Shown here piece by piece: positions 35,502 to 48,793 of a stretch of DNA of 64,000 nucleotides. A model generated the notes under the pieces. It ran no database searches and was not told the DNA's origin. It saw nothing but the letters and a program-made list of their open reading frames with translations. Both the position numbers and the translations under genes were made by a program. Within the stretch, counting starts at the first letter, position 1. Each line of letters begins with the position of its first letter. The DNA comes from Gammaproteobacteria bacterium BRH_c0 (GTDB lineage: Bacteria; Pseudomonadota; Gammaproteobacteria; Pseudomonadales; Porticoccaceae), in assembly GCA_000961645.1 (NCBI GenBank), contig LADM01000051.1:1-64000 (forward strand). Reading direction: 5' to 3'.

Positions 35502-36103
35502 CCCTGTTACTACCCCCCGGTGTTGTTTTCCTCGCCGGTGTTGATGAAGTGGGGCGCGGCCCCCTGGCGGGCGACGTGGTAACCGCAGCAGTGATACTCG
35601 ATCCTGCCCGGCCCATTGACGGTCTGGCGGATTCCAAGGTGCTGTCGGAAAAGAAGCGTGAATTACTCTACGAACTGATTATCGAACACGCTGCCGCGTT
35701 CTGTATTGCCAGGGCCTCGGTGGCCGAGATTGATCAGATCAATATCCTCAACGCCACCCTGCTGGCCATGACCCGCGCGGTAGAAGGATTGCCAGTGCAG
35801 CCCGATTTTGTCGCCGTCGATGGCAACCGCCTGCCCAAATGGCACTACAGTGCCCAGGCCATCGTCAAGGGCGACAGCACGGTGCCAGCCATCAGTGCGG
35901 CCGCAATTATTGCCAAGGTCACCCGTGACCGGGAGATGAAAGCGCTCGACGATCTGTACCCGGGTTATGACTTTGGCGTGCACAAGGGTTACGGCACGGC
36001 GCGGCATCTGGCGGCCTTGTCGGGCCTTGGCCCGTCCCCCGTTCATCGCCGTTCGTTCAAGCCTGTCAGGGATGCGATGATCAGGAATCCGGCAACTCCC
36101 TGA
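35498..36103 (+). CDS. rnhB: Ribonuclease HII
   Basis: RNase HII cuts 5' of single ribonucleotides embedded in DNA and degrades RNA-DNA hybrids. The 201-residue protein has the catalytic Asp-Glu pair in [31 protein letters not shown] and the distal [12 protein letters not shown] block. The GTG start overlaps the lpxB stop. The gene is located just before dnaE, the standard gammaproteobacterial position. Confidence 0.98.
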   Translation: MTLLLPPGVVFLAGVDEVGRGPLAGDVVTAAVILDPARPIDGLADSKVLSEKKRELLYELIIEHAAAFCIARASVAEIDQINILNATLLAMTRAVEGLPVQPDFVAVDGNRLPKWHYSAQAIVKGDSTVPAISAAAIIAKVTRDREMKALDDLYPGYDFGVHKGYGTARHLAALSGLGPSPVHRRSFKPVRDAMIRNPATP

Positions 36104-36158
36104 GCTTGAGCGGGTTGCAGAAAAGGGGCGATCCACTCCCTGAATCAGCGGCCATCTC

Positions 36159-36167
36159 TGCTAGAAT
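36159..36167 (+). promoter_or_regulatory. Extended -10 promoter upstream of dnaE
   Basis: TGC followed by TAGAAT (36162-36167) is an extended -10 element in the 155-base gap between rnhB and dnaE. No convincing -35 is seen, which is normal for the extended class. The start would be near 36174 and leave an 85-base leader. Confidence 0.45.
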
Positions 36168-36258
36168 CCCCCCAACCGCGGGCAAGTGTCCGCGCCTTTT
36201 ATCGCCACCCTTGTCGCCAACAGTGCAACGATCTGCTTTCGTTATCCATGGTATTTGA

Positions 36259-39200
36259 ATGAGCCAACAGCCTGACTTTATCCACCTGCGTGTCCATACC
36301 GAGTATTCCCTGGTCGATGGCATTGTGCGCATCAAACCCCTCATCAAGGCGGTGGCAGCGATGGCCATGCCGGCGGTGGCTGTCACCGATGTGTGCAATT
36401 TTTTTGCCCTGGTGAAGTTTTACAAGGCCGCCCAGAGTGCCGGGGTCAAACCCATTTGCGGCAGTGATTTTCAAGTGGTCAGCCCGGTGGCGGATGGTCA
36501 ACCGAGCCAGATCACCCTGCTGGTGCAAAACAATGAGGGCTATCGCAACCTGACCCGGTTGATTTCCAGGGCCTACCTGGAAGGGCAGGTGCAGGGCAAG
36601 CCCATGTTGCGTCGGGAGTGGATTACGGAGCACGCGGCGGGCCTCATAGCCCTGTCCGGTGGTCGCCGCGGGGATGTGGGGCAGGCGTTGCTGGGGGGCA
36701 AGCAGGCGCTGGCGCAGCAACTGCTGGCAACCTGGATGAGTGAGTTTCCTGATCGCTATTACCTGGAACTGTCGCGCACCGGCCGTCCCGATGAGGAGGA
36801 TTATCTGTACGCCGCCGTAGCCCTGGCGACAGAGCAACAGTGCCCGGTGGTGGCCACCAACGAGGTGTGCTTTCTCGACGCGGGACAGTTCGATGCCCAC
36901 GAGGCGCGAGTCTGTATCAATGAGGGCCGCACCCTCGACGATCCGCGCCGCGAAAAACGCCACAGCCGCGAGCAATACCTGCGCTCCCCGGCGGAGATGG
37001 CCGAGCTGTTCGCAGATATCCCCGAGGCGCTGGCCAATACGGTGGAAATAGCCCGGCGCTGTAACCTGGAACTGCGCCTCGGCGAATACTTTTTGCCGGA
37101 ATATCCTGTGCCTGACGGCATGACCGTCGAAGGCTTTTTTGAAAAAGCCTCCTTTGAAGGTCTGCACCAGCGCTTCAAGGTCATCCTGCCCGAGGGCACG
37201 GAAAACCGCGAAGAAAAGCTGAAAGTCTATGAAGATCGCCTGCGCTTTGAGTTGGCCATCATCAACCAGATGGGCTTTCCCGGTTACTTCCTGATTGTTA
37301 TGGACTTTATCCGCTGGGCCAAGCAGAACCAGATTCCAGTGGGGCCCGGACGAGGTTCCGGCGCCGGCTCGCTGGTGGCCTATGCGCTGGAAATCACCGA
37401 CCTCGATCCGCTCGCCTACGACCTGCTGTTTGAGCGCTTTCTCAATCCTGAGCGGGTCTCCATGCCCGACTTTGATATCGACTTCTGCATGGACAACCGC
37501 GACCGGGTAATTGCCTACGTGGCGGATCGCTACGGGCGCGATGCGGTATCGCAGATCATTACCTTTGGCACCATGGCGGCCAAGGCGGTGGTGCGCGATG
37601 TGGCGCGGGTGCAGGGCAAGTCCTACGGGCTGGCCGACAAGCTGTCGAAAATGATTCCCCACGAAATCGGCATGACCCTGGAAAAAGCCCGCGAGCAGGA
37701 GGAAGTGCTGCAGGAATTTCTCGACCAGGATGAAGAGGCCCGGGAAATCTGGGAGATGGCCCTGCAACTGGAGGGCATCACCCGCAACGTGGGCAAGCAC
37801 GCCGGGGGCGTGGTGATTGCCCCCACCACCCTGACGGACTTTGCGCCTCTTTACTGCGATGAAACCGGCGGCAGCCTGGTCACCCAGTTCGACAAGGACG
37901 ATGTGGAGCTGGCCGGTCTGGTGAAGTTCGACTTCCTCGGCCTGCGCACTCTCACCATCATCGACTGGGCGGTGAAAATGGTGAATGCCAAGCGCGCCCA
38001 GAGCGATGAAAGCCCGCTCGATATCAACCTGATTCCCCTCGATGACAGGGCCACCTACGGCCTGATGCAGCGTGCTGAAACCACGGCGGTATTCCAGCTC
38101 GAATCGCGCGGCATGAAGGACCTGATCAAACGCCTCGGCCCCGACTGTTTCGAGGATATCGTCGCACTGGTGGCCCTGTTCCGCCCCGGCCCGTTGCAGT
38201 CGGGCATGGTGGATGATTTTATCAATCGCAAGCACGGCCGCGCCGAAGTGGCCTATCCCCATCCCCAGTACCAGCACCAGGATCTGAAACCAGTCCTCGC
38301 GCCCACCTACGGCATCATTCTCTACCAGGAACAGGTGATGCAGATCGCCCAGGTGCTGGGGGGCTTTACCCTCGGCGGCGCGGACCTGCTGCGCCGCGCC
38401 ATGGGTAAGAAGAAAGCCGAGGAGATGGCCAAGCAGCGCGAGTTGTTTACCGACGGGGCCATGAAAAATGGAATCGACCACGATCTGGCCACCAATATTT
38501 TCGACCTGATGGAAAAGTTTGCCGGTTACGGCTTCAACAAATCCCACTCCGCCGCCTACGCCTTGCTCGCCTATCAGACTGGCTGGCTCAAGCAGCACTA
38601 CCCGGCGGAATTTATGGCGGCGGTGCTGTCGGCGGATATGCAGAACACCGACAAGGTGGTGACCCTGGTGGAGGAGTGTCGGGCCATGGGGCTGACCCTG
38701 ACCCCGCCGGATGTCAACCGTGGGCAGTACAGTTTTACCGTGTCACCGAGCGGTGAAATCATCTACGGACTGGGCGCCATCAAGGGCCTGGGTGAAGGCC
38801 CGGTGGACAGCATCATCGCGGCGCGCAGCGAGAACAATCCCTTCCGCGATTTGTTTGATTTCTGTGCCCGGGTTGATCTGCGCAAGGTCAACAAGCGCGC
38901 CCTGGAAGCGCTGATTCGCTCCGGCGCCCTCGACCGCATCGGCCCCGACGGCGACCCGGGCTTTGGTCGCGCAGTGATGCTGGCGGCCATGGAAGAAGCC
39001 ATCAAACTGGCCGATCAGCAATCCCGCAACGCCGCCAGTGGCATGGCCGATCTGTTTGGCGATACGGTGGCGGCAAGCGCCCCGGAAATCGGTTACCACG
39101 GTTTCAGTGCGGTGCGGCGCTTCACCATCAAGCAGCGCCTGCAAGGGGAAAAGGAAACCCTGGGGCTGTATCTCACCGGCCACCCGGTCGATGAGTATAT

Positions 39201-39771
39201 TGAGGAACTGGCCTTTTTTGTCCCCGACCGCATCAGCAATCTCAAGCCTTCCCGCGATCCGCAACTGGTGGCCGGGCTGGTGGTCAGTTTGCGCACCATG
39301 CGCAACAAGAAGGGCGACAACATGGCCTTTGTGGTGCTTGACGATCGCTCTGGCCGCATTGAAGTGGCGGTGTTTGCCGATAAGTACCGCGACTACCGCG
39401 ACAAGCTCACCAAGGATGCGCTGCTGGTGGTATCCGGTGTGGTCAGCGAGGACGATTACAGCGGCGGGCTGAAAATGCGTACCGATAGCGTGCAGACCCT
39501 GTACGAAGCACGCCAGACCTATATTCGCGGCATCATTCTGGATGTTCCCCGGGACAAGCTTCAGGTCGCCGCGGTGGACAACCTCGCGCGCATCCTCGAA
39601 CCCTACAAGTCAGGCCAGTGCCCGGTCACCATTCATTACCGCTGTGCCAGCGCCGAGGGCGATATCCGCCTGGCGGGGGAGTGGGCTGTCAGCCCCGAGG
39701 ACGAACTGCTGCACAAGTTGCGCGACAGCTATGGGCTGGGTGCGGTGCAGTTGCAGTACAGCCGTAGTTAA
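36259..39771 (+). CDS. dnaE: DNA polymerase III subunit alpha
   Basis: This is the replicative polymerase catalytic subunit, 1170 residues, a normal size for the DnaE1 class. The N-terminal PHP domain begins FIHLRVHTEYSLVDG. The palm carries GPGRGSGAGSLVAYAL and the catalytic aspartates in MPDFDIDFCMDNRD. The fingers have GKHAGGVVIAP, and the C-terminal third has helix-hairpin-helix, OB-fold and tau-binding regions. It has its own promoter and converges on the EmrE-like gene across a palindromic repeat. Confidence 0.98.
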   Translation: MSQQPDFIHLRVHTEYSLVDGIVRIKPLIKAVAAMAMPAVAVTDVCNFFALVKFYKAAQSAGVKPICGSDFQVVSPVADGQPSQITLLVQNNEGYRNLTRLISRAYLEGQVQGKPMLRREWITEHAAGLIALSGGRRGDVGQALLGGKQALAQQLLATWMSEFPDRYYLELSRTGRPDEEDYLYAAVALATEQQCPVVATNEVCFLDAGQFDAHEARVCINEGRTLDDPRREKRHSREQYLRSPAEMAELFADIPEALANTVEIARRCNLELRLGEYFLPEYPVPDGMTVEGFFEKASFEGLHQRFKVILPEGTENREEKLKVYEDRLRFELAIINQMGFPGYFLIVMDFIRWAKQNQIPVGPGRGSGAGSLVAYALEITDLDPLAYDLLFERFLNPERVSMPDFDIDFCMDNRDRVIAYVADRYGRDAVSQIITFGTMAAKAVVRDVARVQGKSYGLADKLSKMIPHEIGMTLEKAREQEEVLQEFLDQDEEAREIWEMALQLEGITRNVGKHAGGVVIAPTTLTDFAPLYCDETGGSLVTQFDKDDVELAGLVKFDFLGLRTLTIIDWAVKMVNAKRAQSDESPLDINLIPLDDRATYGLMQRAETTAVFQLESRGMKDLIKRLGPDCFEDIVALVALFRPGPLQSGMVDDFINRKHGRAEVAYPHPQYQHQDLKPVLAPTYGIILYQEQVMQIAQVLGGFTLGGADLLRRAMGKKKAEEMAKQRELFTDGAMKNGIDHDLATNIFDLMEKFAGYGFNKSHSAAYALLAYQTGWLKQHYPAEFMAAVLSADMQNTDKVVTLVEECRAMGLTLTPPDVNRGQYSFTVSPSGEIIYGLGAIKGLGEGPVDSIIAARSENNPFRDLFDFCARVDLRKVNKRALEALIRSGALDRIGPDGDPGFGRAVMLAAMEEAIKLADQQSRNAASGMADLFGDTVAASAPEIGYHGFSAVRRFTIKQRLQGEKETLGLYLTGHPVDEYIEELAFFVPDRISNLKPSRDPQLVAGLVVSLRTMRNKKGDNMAFVVLDDRSGRIEVAVFADKYRDYRDKLTKDALLVVSGVVSEDDYSGGLKMRTDSVQTLYEARQTYIRGIILDVPRDKLQVAAVDNLARILEPYKSGQCPVTIHYRCASAEGDIRLAGEWAVSPEDELLHKLRDSYGLGAVQLQYSRS

Positions 39772-39779
39772 GTTGTGTG

Positions 39780-39816
39780 ACGGGAGACGGGAGATGCAAA
39801 GTCTCCCATCTCCCGT
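39780..39816. repeat. Palindromic GGGAGAC-type repeat, copy 3, between convergent genes
   Basis: A 15-bp stem (39780-39794 with 39802-39816, one mismatch) and a 7-base loop are followed by AAAA. The left arm is GGGAGAC GGGAGAT, a 7-base tandem. It starts 9 bases after the dnaE stop and faces the end of the EmrE-like gene, so it probably acts as a bidirectional terminator. Another fragment (CATCTCCCGG) follows at 39821-39830. Confidence 0.65.
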
Positions 39817-39863
39817 AAAACATCTCCCGGTGTCGGGTAGCACCACGTTTCGGCCCTATGAGG

Positions 39864-40193
39864 TTAACTGGCAATAGTTGAAGAAAACATATTCATCACC
39901 ACCACACCCGCAATAATCAGGCCCATGCCCAGCAGTGCCGGCAGGTCGGGAATCTGCCGGAAAACCACCGCGCTGACCAGCGTCACCAGCACAATTCCCA
40001 GGCCCGACCAGATGGCATAGGTAACGCCTACCGGGATGGTTTTCAGCACCAGTGACAGGCAGTAAAAGGCAATGCCATAACCGCCAACCACCAGCACTGA
40101 AGGCCACAGCTGGGTAAAACCCTGGCTGGCCTTCAGTGATGTGGTGCCGATCACCTCCGCCACAATGGCGATCCCGAGATAAACAAAGTGCAT
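39864..40193 (-). CDS. EmrE-like small multidrug resistance (SMR) transporter
   Basis: This 109-residue inner-membrane protein has four helices. The proton/substrate glutamate is Glu13 in AIVAEVIGTTSLKAS. The TYAIWSGLGIVL segment, with the Tyr and Trp of the binding site, is nearly identical to that of EmrE, and LWPSV and DLPA..GM.LI.AGV..MN also match. SMR dimers exchange protons for quaternary ammonium compounds or other lipophilic cations. The EmrE-type wording fits better than the guanidinium-exporting SugE/Gdx type. It heads left, convergent with dnaE, 48 bases downstream of the yceI-like gene. Confidence 0.92.
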   Translation of the reverse strand: MHFVYLGIAIVAEVIGTTSLKASQGFTQLWPSVLVVGGYGIAFYCLSLVLKTIPVGVTYAIWSGLGIVLVTLVSAVVFRQIPDLPALLGMGLIIAGVVVMNMFSSTIAS

Positions 40194-40241
40194 AACAAGT
40201 CCTGCGAGTTGTAGGGTCTGTTGACCGAATAGCCCGGATGA

Positions 40242-40874
40242 TTACTGGCGCTGTAATTCAGCGTGGATTTCCATTTCTACCCGGTCAGCGACTACCGGGA
40301 TAAATTTGTCCAGCCCAAAGCGGGAGCGCTCAAACGTCAGGCTGGCGGAAAACCCCACTGTGTAGTTGCGGGTGACAACATGGTGGGTGGCGCCGTGGAA
40401 CACTACCTCAAGGGTGACGGGTGCGGTGACGCCCAGCAGGGTTAAATGCCCGCTCACAGACGCATGACTGGCATCGCGCCATTCAATGCCGGTGGAGACA
40501 AAGCTGGCCTCGGGAAAACTGGCGCTGTTGAACCAGTCGGCGCCGCTGAGGGTGGTGCTGAACTGGGGGTAATTGACATCAATGCTGGCGGTTTTTACCG
40601 TGGCACTGACGCTGGTGGCAACAGGGTTTTCCGGGTCATAGGCCAGCTGGATATCGAAGTCATTGAAGCGGCCCAGATAGGGCGCCAGGCCCATATGCTG
40701 TACCTTGAAAAGCATGGTTGCGTGGTGCTTGTCCAAACTGTATTGGCCGGCCCTGACCTTGCGAATGTCCTGTTCCACATCCTCCGGCGAAAAAGCAGCA
40801 GCACAGCCCAGGGATATGGCCATCAGCCAGGCACCCACCAACAGGGTCAGGTGTTGCAACAGGGGTTTAGGCAA
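40242..40874 (-). CDS. YceI-family periplasmic lipid-binding protein
   Basis: This 210-residue precursor has a signal peptide (cleavage near GCAAA-FS). The YceI lipocalin-like barrel starts with YSLDKHHATMLFKVQHMGLAPYLGRFNDFDIQL and includes VSGHLTLLGVTAPVTLEV and a final RSRFGLDKF. YceI proteins bind polyisoprenoid chains such as ubiquinone in the periplasm, and some respond to acid or osmotic stress. It is the middle gene of a leftward trio (GFA protein, YceI, EmrE-like) that interrupts the usual dnaE-accA neighbourhood. Confidence 0.92.
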   Translation of the reverse strand: MPKPLLQHLTLLVGAWLMAISLGCAAAFSPEDVEQDIRKVRAGQYSLDKHHATMLFKVQHMGLAPYLGRFNDFDIQLAYDPENPVATSVSATVKTASIDVNYPQFSTTLSGADWFNSASFPEASFVSTGIEWRDASHASVSGHLTLLGVTAPVTLEVVFHGATHHVVTRNYTVGFSASLTFERSRFGLDKFIPVVADRVEMEIHAELQRQ

Positions 40875-40902
40875 GTGTGTGCTCCTTGTGGTTGCTGCAC
40901 AG

Positions 40903-41337
40903 TCAGGATTTTGCTGGCGGCTGTTGCGGATAGCTCGGCACTCCCTCCGGAATCTGGTACCAGGGCTGCTTGCACTCGGTCCAGATATGCATGGCGGGAT
41001 TGATCACCCGGTTGTCTTCCAGGGTGCCCAGCTTGAGCCGGATCAGTTGGGGTTGCTGCGGGTTATGGTGGTAAATACGATTGCCGCAGCGGGCGCAGAA
41101 ATAACAGTCGATGCGATTGCCTGAGTCTGCTGTTTTGGTCCATTTGGCCGGAGTGCCAGCAGTGATGGTGAAATCGCCAGCGCGCAGGGCGCCCACCAGG
41201 GAAAACGCACTCTGGGTATGCTTCTGGCACTGCATGCAGTGACAGGCAATCTGCGCCACAAAGGGTGCGGTAACCTCATAGCGGATATCGCCACAGTTGC
41301 AGGAGCCTTTTAGAGGGTAGCGGGTGTCAGTGTCCAT
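40903..41337 (-). CDS. GFA-family (glutathione-dependent formaldehyde-activating-like) zinc protein
   Basis: This 144-residue cytosolic protein carries the GFA zinc pattern: CNCGDIRYE near the N-terminus, CHCMQCQK in the middle and CARCGNRIYH in the second half. The family was named from Gfa, which was proposed to condense formaldehyde with glutathione, but most members have no proven activity. The gene is the first of a leftward group with the YceI and EmrE-like genes (29-base gap). It is divergent from the SRPBCC gene across 261 bases in which I find no further gene. Confidence 0.9.
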   Translation of the reverse strand: MDTDTRYPLKGSCNCGDIRYEVTAPFVAQIACHCMQCQKHTQSAFSLVGALRAGDFTITAGTPAKWTKTADSGNRIDCYFCARCGNRIYHHNPQQPQLIRLKLGTLEDNRVINPAMHIWTECKQPWYQIPEGVPSYPQQPPAKS

Positions 41338-41598
41338 GGCGCTGTTTTCCTGTTGTGACTGGTGAGTGCGGATCTGCTGTTGATCAGCTCGGAAGCCAGT
41401 GAGTTGCGATCAAATCCTGAAATTTAACGTTACACCAGTAACCGTTGGCGGTCCAACCCTGTCCTTCAGTGCCTGTGTTAATTCACCTTGTACCGATAAA
41501 GACTGCTGATCCGCTGCTGTGCCAACTTGCAATTTCCGACCCGGCGACTTTAAATCCAGTAACAGACTCCAATAGCAAAACCATAACAGGGGATAAGC

Positions 41599-42045
41599 AT
41601 GCCGACTGTTCATACAGAGGTGGACATTAATGCACCAGCGGACCTGGTGTGGTCAGTACTCACTGATTTTGACAAGTACAGTGACTGGCATCCGTCGATC
41701 CAGGGCATAGCCCTGTATGGGCCATTGAAAGAAAACACCAAGGGCAGTCTCTCTGTCATCTCCAAGCCGGGGGCATCACCTTCCCAGGTGGGCATGATCC
41801 TGACCGAAGTGGAACCGCAAAAGGCCATGAGCTGGAAGGGGGGGATGGGACCTGCCTGGCTGGCGCTTGGCTTCCACTATCACTATCTGGAACCACTGCC
41901 TTCTGGCGCGACCCGCCTGGTGCATGGCGAAACCTTCAGTGGTGTGCTGTTCAAGCTGCTGTGGCCGCTGTTCAAGGACAAATTTGACCGTGAATACACC
42001 GCAGCCACGGCAATTTTCAAGCGTCGCTGTGAAGCCATGAACTGA
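41599..42045 (+). CDS. SRPBCC-family (polyketide cyclase/START-like) protein
   Basis: This 148-residue protein has one helix-grip domain. It opens with the characteristic HTEVDINAPADLVWSVLTDFDKYSDWHPSI and continues through GSLSVISKPG...MILTEVEPQKAMSWKG to the C-terminal helix. The family binds hydrophobic ligands in a deep cavity and includes lipid carriers, cyclases and proteins of unknown role, so no ligand is named. It is a single rightward gene. The 210 bases after it contain the accA promoter. Confidence 0.87.
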   Translation: MPTVHTEVDINAPADLVWSVLTDFDKYSDWHPSIQGIALYGPLKENTKGSLSVISKPGASPSQVGMILTEVEPQKAMSWKGGMGPAWLALGFHYHYLEPLPSGATRLVHGETFSGVLFKLLWPLFKDKFDREYTAATAIFKRRCEAMN

Positions 42046-42118
42046 GCGGCCTGGCGATTTTATGCCCTGTTTCAAAGACTTTTGCCTGATGATTCAGGGC
42101 TGTGAATGTTTTTTGACT

Positions 42119-42146
42119 TTGGGCACAGAGCCAGGTGGCGTATACT
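42119..42146 (+). promoter_or_regulatory. Candidate sigma70 promoter for accA
   Basis: TTGGGC (42119-42124) and TATACT (42141-42146) are separated by 16 bases in the gap before accA. The -10 differs from consensus at one base and the -35 matches at three. The leader to the accA ATG would be about 100 bases. Confidence 0.4.
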
Positions 42147-42255
42147 TTTGGTCATTGTTCACTGGCAAAAGATCAGGGCAGCGACCTGAAATTTTCTGCA
42201 AGTGGCGATTGATACCTATTTCACCCGACTTAAAGCGACAGGATTGCAACCACGC

Positions 42256-43203
42256 ATGAATTTGAACTATCTGGATTTTGAGCAGCCCATTGCCGATCTT
42301 GAGGCGAAAATCGAAGAACTGCAGCTGGTTGGTAATGATAATGAGCTGAATATCTCGGATGAAATCAACAAGCTGCGGGAAAAGTCCCGCCGCCTTACCG
42401 AGACCATCTACGCTGATCTCACCCCCTGGCAAGTGGTCAAGGTTGCCCGTCATCCCCAGCGCCCCTACGCGCTGGATTACATCACCCGCATGTTTGACGA
42501 ATTCGATGAGCTCCACGGTGATCGTCATTTTGGTGACGACAAGGCCATTGTCGGTGGTATTGCCCGGCTCAACGGCAAGCCGGTGATGGTGATCGGTGAG
42601 GAAAAGGGCCGCGGTGTTACCGAAAAGGTCTACCGCAACTTTGGTATGCCCAAGCCCGAGGGCTACCGCAAGGCCCTGCGCCTGATGGAGATGGCCGAGC
42701 GTTTCAAGATGCCGGTGCTGACCCTGATCGACACCCCCGGGGCTTACCCGGGTATTGATTCCGAGGAGCGCGGCATCAGTGAATCGATCGCCCGCAACCT
42801 GGCCGTTATGTCGCGCTTGCGTACCCCCATCATCTGCACGGTGATCGGTGAGGGCAGTTCCGGCGGCGCCATCGCCATTGGTGTCGGCGATATTCTCAAT
42901 ATGCTTCAGTACTCTACCTACTTTGTGATCTCTCCCGAGGGTTGCGCCAATATCATCTGGAAAACCATCGACAAGGCGCCGCTTGCCGCTGAGGCCATGG
43001 GAGTCACATCCTCCAAGCTCAAGGAACTGGGCATTGTCGATGAAACCATCCCAGAACCCCCCGGCGGCGCCCATCGCGATCTGGACGCCATGGTGGCCAT
43101 CCTCAAGAACAAGCTCAGTGCCCAGGTGGACCAGCTGGCAGGGATTCCCATTGATGAGCTGTTGGCCAAGCGCTTTGATCGGTTGATGTCCTACGGCAAC
43201 TGA
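42256..43203 (+). CDS. accA: Acetyl-CoA carboxylase carboxyltransferase subunit alpha
   Basis: With AccD this subunit moves the carboxyl group from carboxybiotin to acetyl-CoA to make malonyl-CoA. The product is 315 residues from the ATG at 42256 and starts [19 protein letters not shown], matching E. coli. In-frame sequence back to 42202 is not conserved. Core motifs are [19 protein letters not shown]-type [34 protein letters not shown] and [15 protein letters not shown]. The gene is followed 43 bases later by tilS. Confidence 0.98.
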   Translation: MNLNYLDFEQPIADLEAKIEELQLVGNDNELNISDEINKLREKSRRLTETIYADLTPWQVVKVARHPQRPYALDYITRMFDEFDELHGDRHFGDDKAIVGGIARLNGKPVMVIGEEKGRGVTEKVYRNFGMPKPEGYRKALRLMEMAERFKMPVLTLIDTPGAYPGIDSEERGISESIARNLAVMSRLRTPIICTVIGEGSSGGAIAIGVGDILNMLQYSTYFVISPEGCANIIWKTIDKAPLAAEAMGVTSSKLKELGIVDETIPEPPGGAHRDLDAMVAILKNKLSAQVDQLAGIPIDELLAKRFDRLMSYGN

Positions 43204-43246
43204 TTTGCGCCAAAATCACGTCTAACGAATCAGCGGGCAGGGCGAC

Positions 43247-44590
43247 ATGGAACCCTTCAGTGCGGATCACCTGTCGCCCTGGCTGACTACTCTCTGTAAT
43301 GCTCCCCGTGTGTATGTGGCTTTCAGTGGCGGTCTTGATTCCACGGTGCTGCTTCACGCTCTGGGCAGGGTGGTGCCCTCCAAACGCCTCACGGCCATTC
43401 ATGTCAACCATGGCCTTTCACCCCATAGTGATGACTGGCAGGCGCTCTGCCAGCTGCGCTGCCAGGCGTTGGGGATTAACTTTGTGGCTGAAAAGGTTGT
43501 GGTGGCCCCCGGCGGCGAGGGCCTGGAACAGGCTGCCCGCGATCAGCGCTACGCGGTTTTTGCCCGTCACCTGGGGCCGGGTGAACTGCTGCTGATGGCC
43601 CATCATCGCGATGACCAGGTGGAAACGGCACTCTATCGCCTGTTGCGGGGTTCCAGCCCTGCCGGTCTTGCCGGTATGCCTGTCAGCCGCCCGTTGGGCA
43701 GTGGCATGCTGTTGCGGCCCTTACTGGATGTTAGTCGCAGTCAGTTGCAGGCCTATGCCCAAGCCGAGGGGCTTGACTGGATCGACGACGAATCCAATGC
43801 CGACAGCCAATTCGACCGCAACTTCCTCCGCCATGAAGTGCTGCCGCTGATTGCCAGCCGCTGGCCCGATTACCGCCAGCGCATCGAGCGCAGTGCCGAT
43901 CTCTGCCGCGGCGCCAGTGAACTGCTCGATGAAGTGGCGTGCTCAGATCTCGAGAGCCTCGATGAGCACCGCGAACGCTGGGGCTGGAGTCTGTCCCTGC
44001 CTGCGCTTGTTGCACTGTCAGCGGCCCGCCAGGCAAATCTGTTGCGAACCTGGATACGGGCAAAGAACCTGCCTGTGCCGGGTCACCGATTGATCCAGTC
44101 GGTACTCGATGATCTGTTACCCGCGCAGGCCGATGCCCAGCCGCTTGTGGACTGGCGCGCAGGGCAGTTGCGTCGCTATGGGGGCCGAGTCTATTTATTG
44201 CCAGGTAAAAAAATCGCTGCTGCAGTTGAATCCCTGTTGTGGGACGCTGTGACCCCGCTTGCCCTGCCCGGCGGGTTTAGCCTGGCGGCAGAAGCGGGCA
44301 CTGGTGGCGGGCTGCGGCTTGACGTCGCAGACCGTCTTGAAATTCGATTCCGCCAGGGTGGTGAGCGTTGCAAGCCCGCAGGCAGGGGCGGTTCCGCCCC
44401 GTTAAAAAAACTGTTGCAGGAATACCGCCTCGAACCCTGGTTGAGGGATATGATTCCTCTGGTATATATCAATGGCGAACTGGCGGCTGTCGCCGACCTG
44501 TTTGTCTGCGCCGGATTTGTGGCTGCCAGCAACCAAAAATGCATCAGTCTGCACTGGCAATATACCCCGTCTGCTGCTGTCAGCGGCTGA
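43247..44590 (+). CDS. tilS: tRNA(Ile)-lysidine synthase
   Basis: TilS attaches lysine to C34 of the tRNA-Ile CAU anticodon so that it reads AUA instead of AUG. The 447-residue protein has the ATP-binding PP-loop FSGGLDSTVLLH near residue 28, HVNHGLS, the MAHHRDDQVETALYRLLRGS motif and two C-terminal tRNA-binding regions, including WR.GQLRRY. It is placed between accA and pyrG as in Pseudomonas. The 247 bases that follow hold no recognisable gene. Confidence 0.96.
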   Translation: MEPFSADHLSPWLTTLCNAPRVYVAFSGGLDSTVLLHALGRVVPSKRLTAIHVNHGLSPHSDDWQALCQLRCQALGINFVAEKVVVAPGGEGLEQAARDQRYAVFARHLGPGELLLMAHHRDDQVETALYRLLRGSSPAGLAGMPVSRPLGSGMLLRPLLDVSRSQLQAYAQAEGLDWIDDESNADSQFDRNFLRHEVLPLIASRWPDYRQRIERSADLCRGASELLDEVACSDLESLDEHRERWGWSLSLPALVALSAARQANLLRTWIRAKNLPVPGHRLIQSVLDDLLPAQADAQPLVDWRAGQLRRYGGRVYLLPGKKIAAAVESLLWDAVTPLALPGGFSLAAEAGTGGGLRLDVADRLEIRFRQGGERCKPAGRGGSAPLKKLLQEYRLEPWLRDMIPLVYINGELAAVADLFVCAGFVAASNQKCISLHWQYTPSAAVSG

Positions 44591-44786
44591 TCAATTTCAC
44601 CGTCAAGCCGGTTTTCAATTGAGCATAAAGGGGCTTTCTGGTAGTCTGGCTTCCCATCCCCGGAAGGTGGACGTCGGCAATTTTCTCCCCCTCGGCGCGC
44701 CCTCTTTCTGGCACTGATTTTCCGAATATTCAGTAGCTAAAACCTGTTGTTCAAGCGGCAGCAGGTCGGTAATAGCAAGCAAGTAG

Positions 44787-47336
<2,550 letters not shown>

Positions 47337-47356
47337 CCCCTCCTGGAGAAACCTGA

Positions 47357-48646
<1,290 letters not shown>

Positions 48647-48648
48647 GA

Positions 48649-48694
48649 CTGAATGGCGAGAGTAAAATTGCTCTTTCAGGCGTCTCACATTCAG
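48649..48694. terminator. Hairpin after eno
   Basis: CTGAATG (48649-48655) pairs with CATTCAG (48688-48694), starting 2 bases after the eno stop, with a shorter AGAG/CTCT pairing inside. There is no immediate T run, so it may be a 3' stabilising hairpin rather than a true terminator. The block TTCAGGCGTCTCAC within it recurs after rpoS. Confidence 0.35.
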
Positions 48695-48793
48695 CAAGGA
48701 ACCTTTCTTCGTATTCTTCTGTTTTTCTGCGTCGTGGCACCTGACCGCCTTTAACGGGTAAAATCCTTCCACCCTCATGATTGCGGTAAGTCT

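Noticed and set aside
36199-38598. 799-codon open frame antisense to dnaE
   Set aside because: It has no recognisable domain and mirrors the codon bias of dnaE on the other strand. Long antisense frames are expected in GC-rich genes.
42202-42255. Upstream start for accA
   Set aside because: The conserved AccA N-terminus begins exactly at the ATG at 42256.
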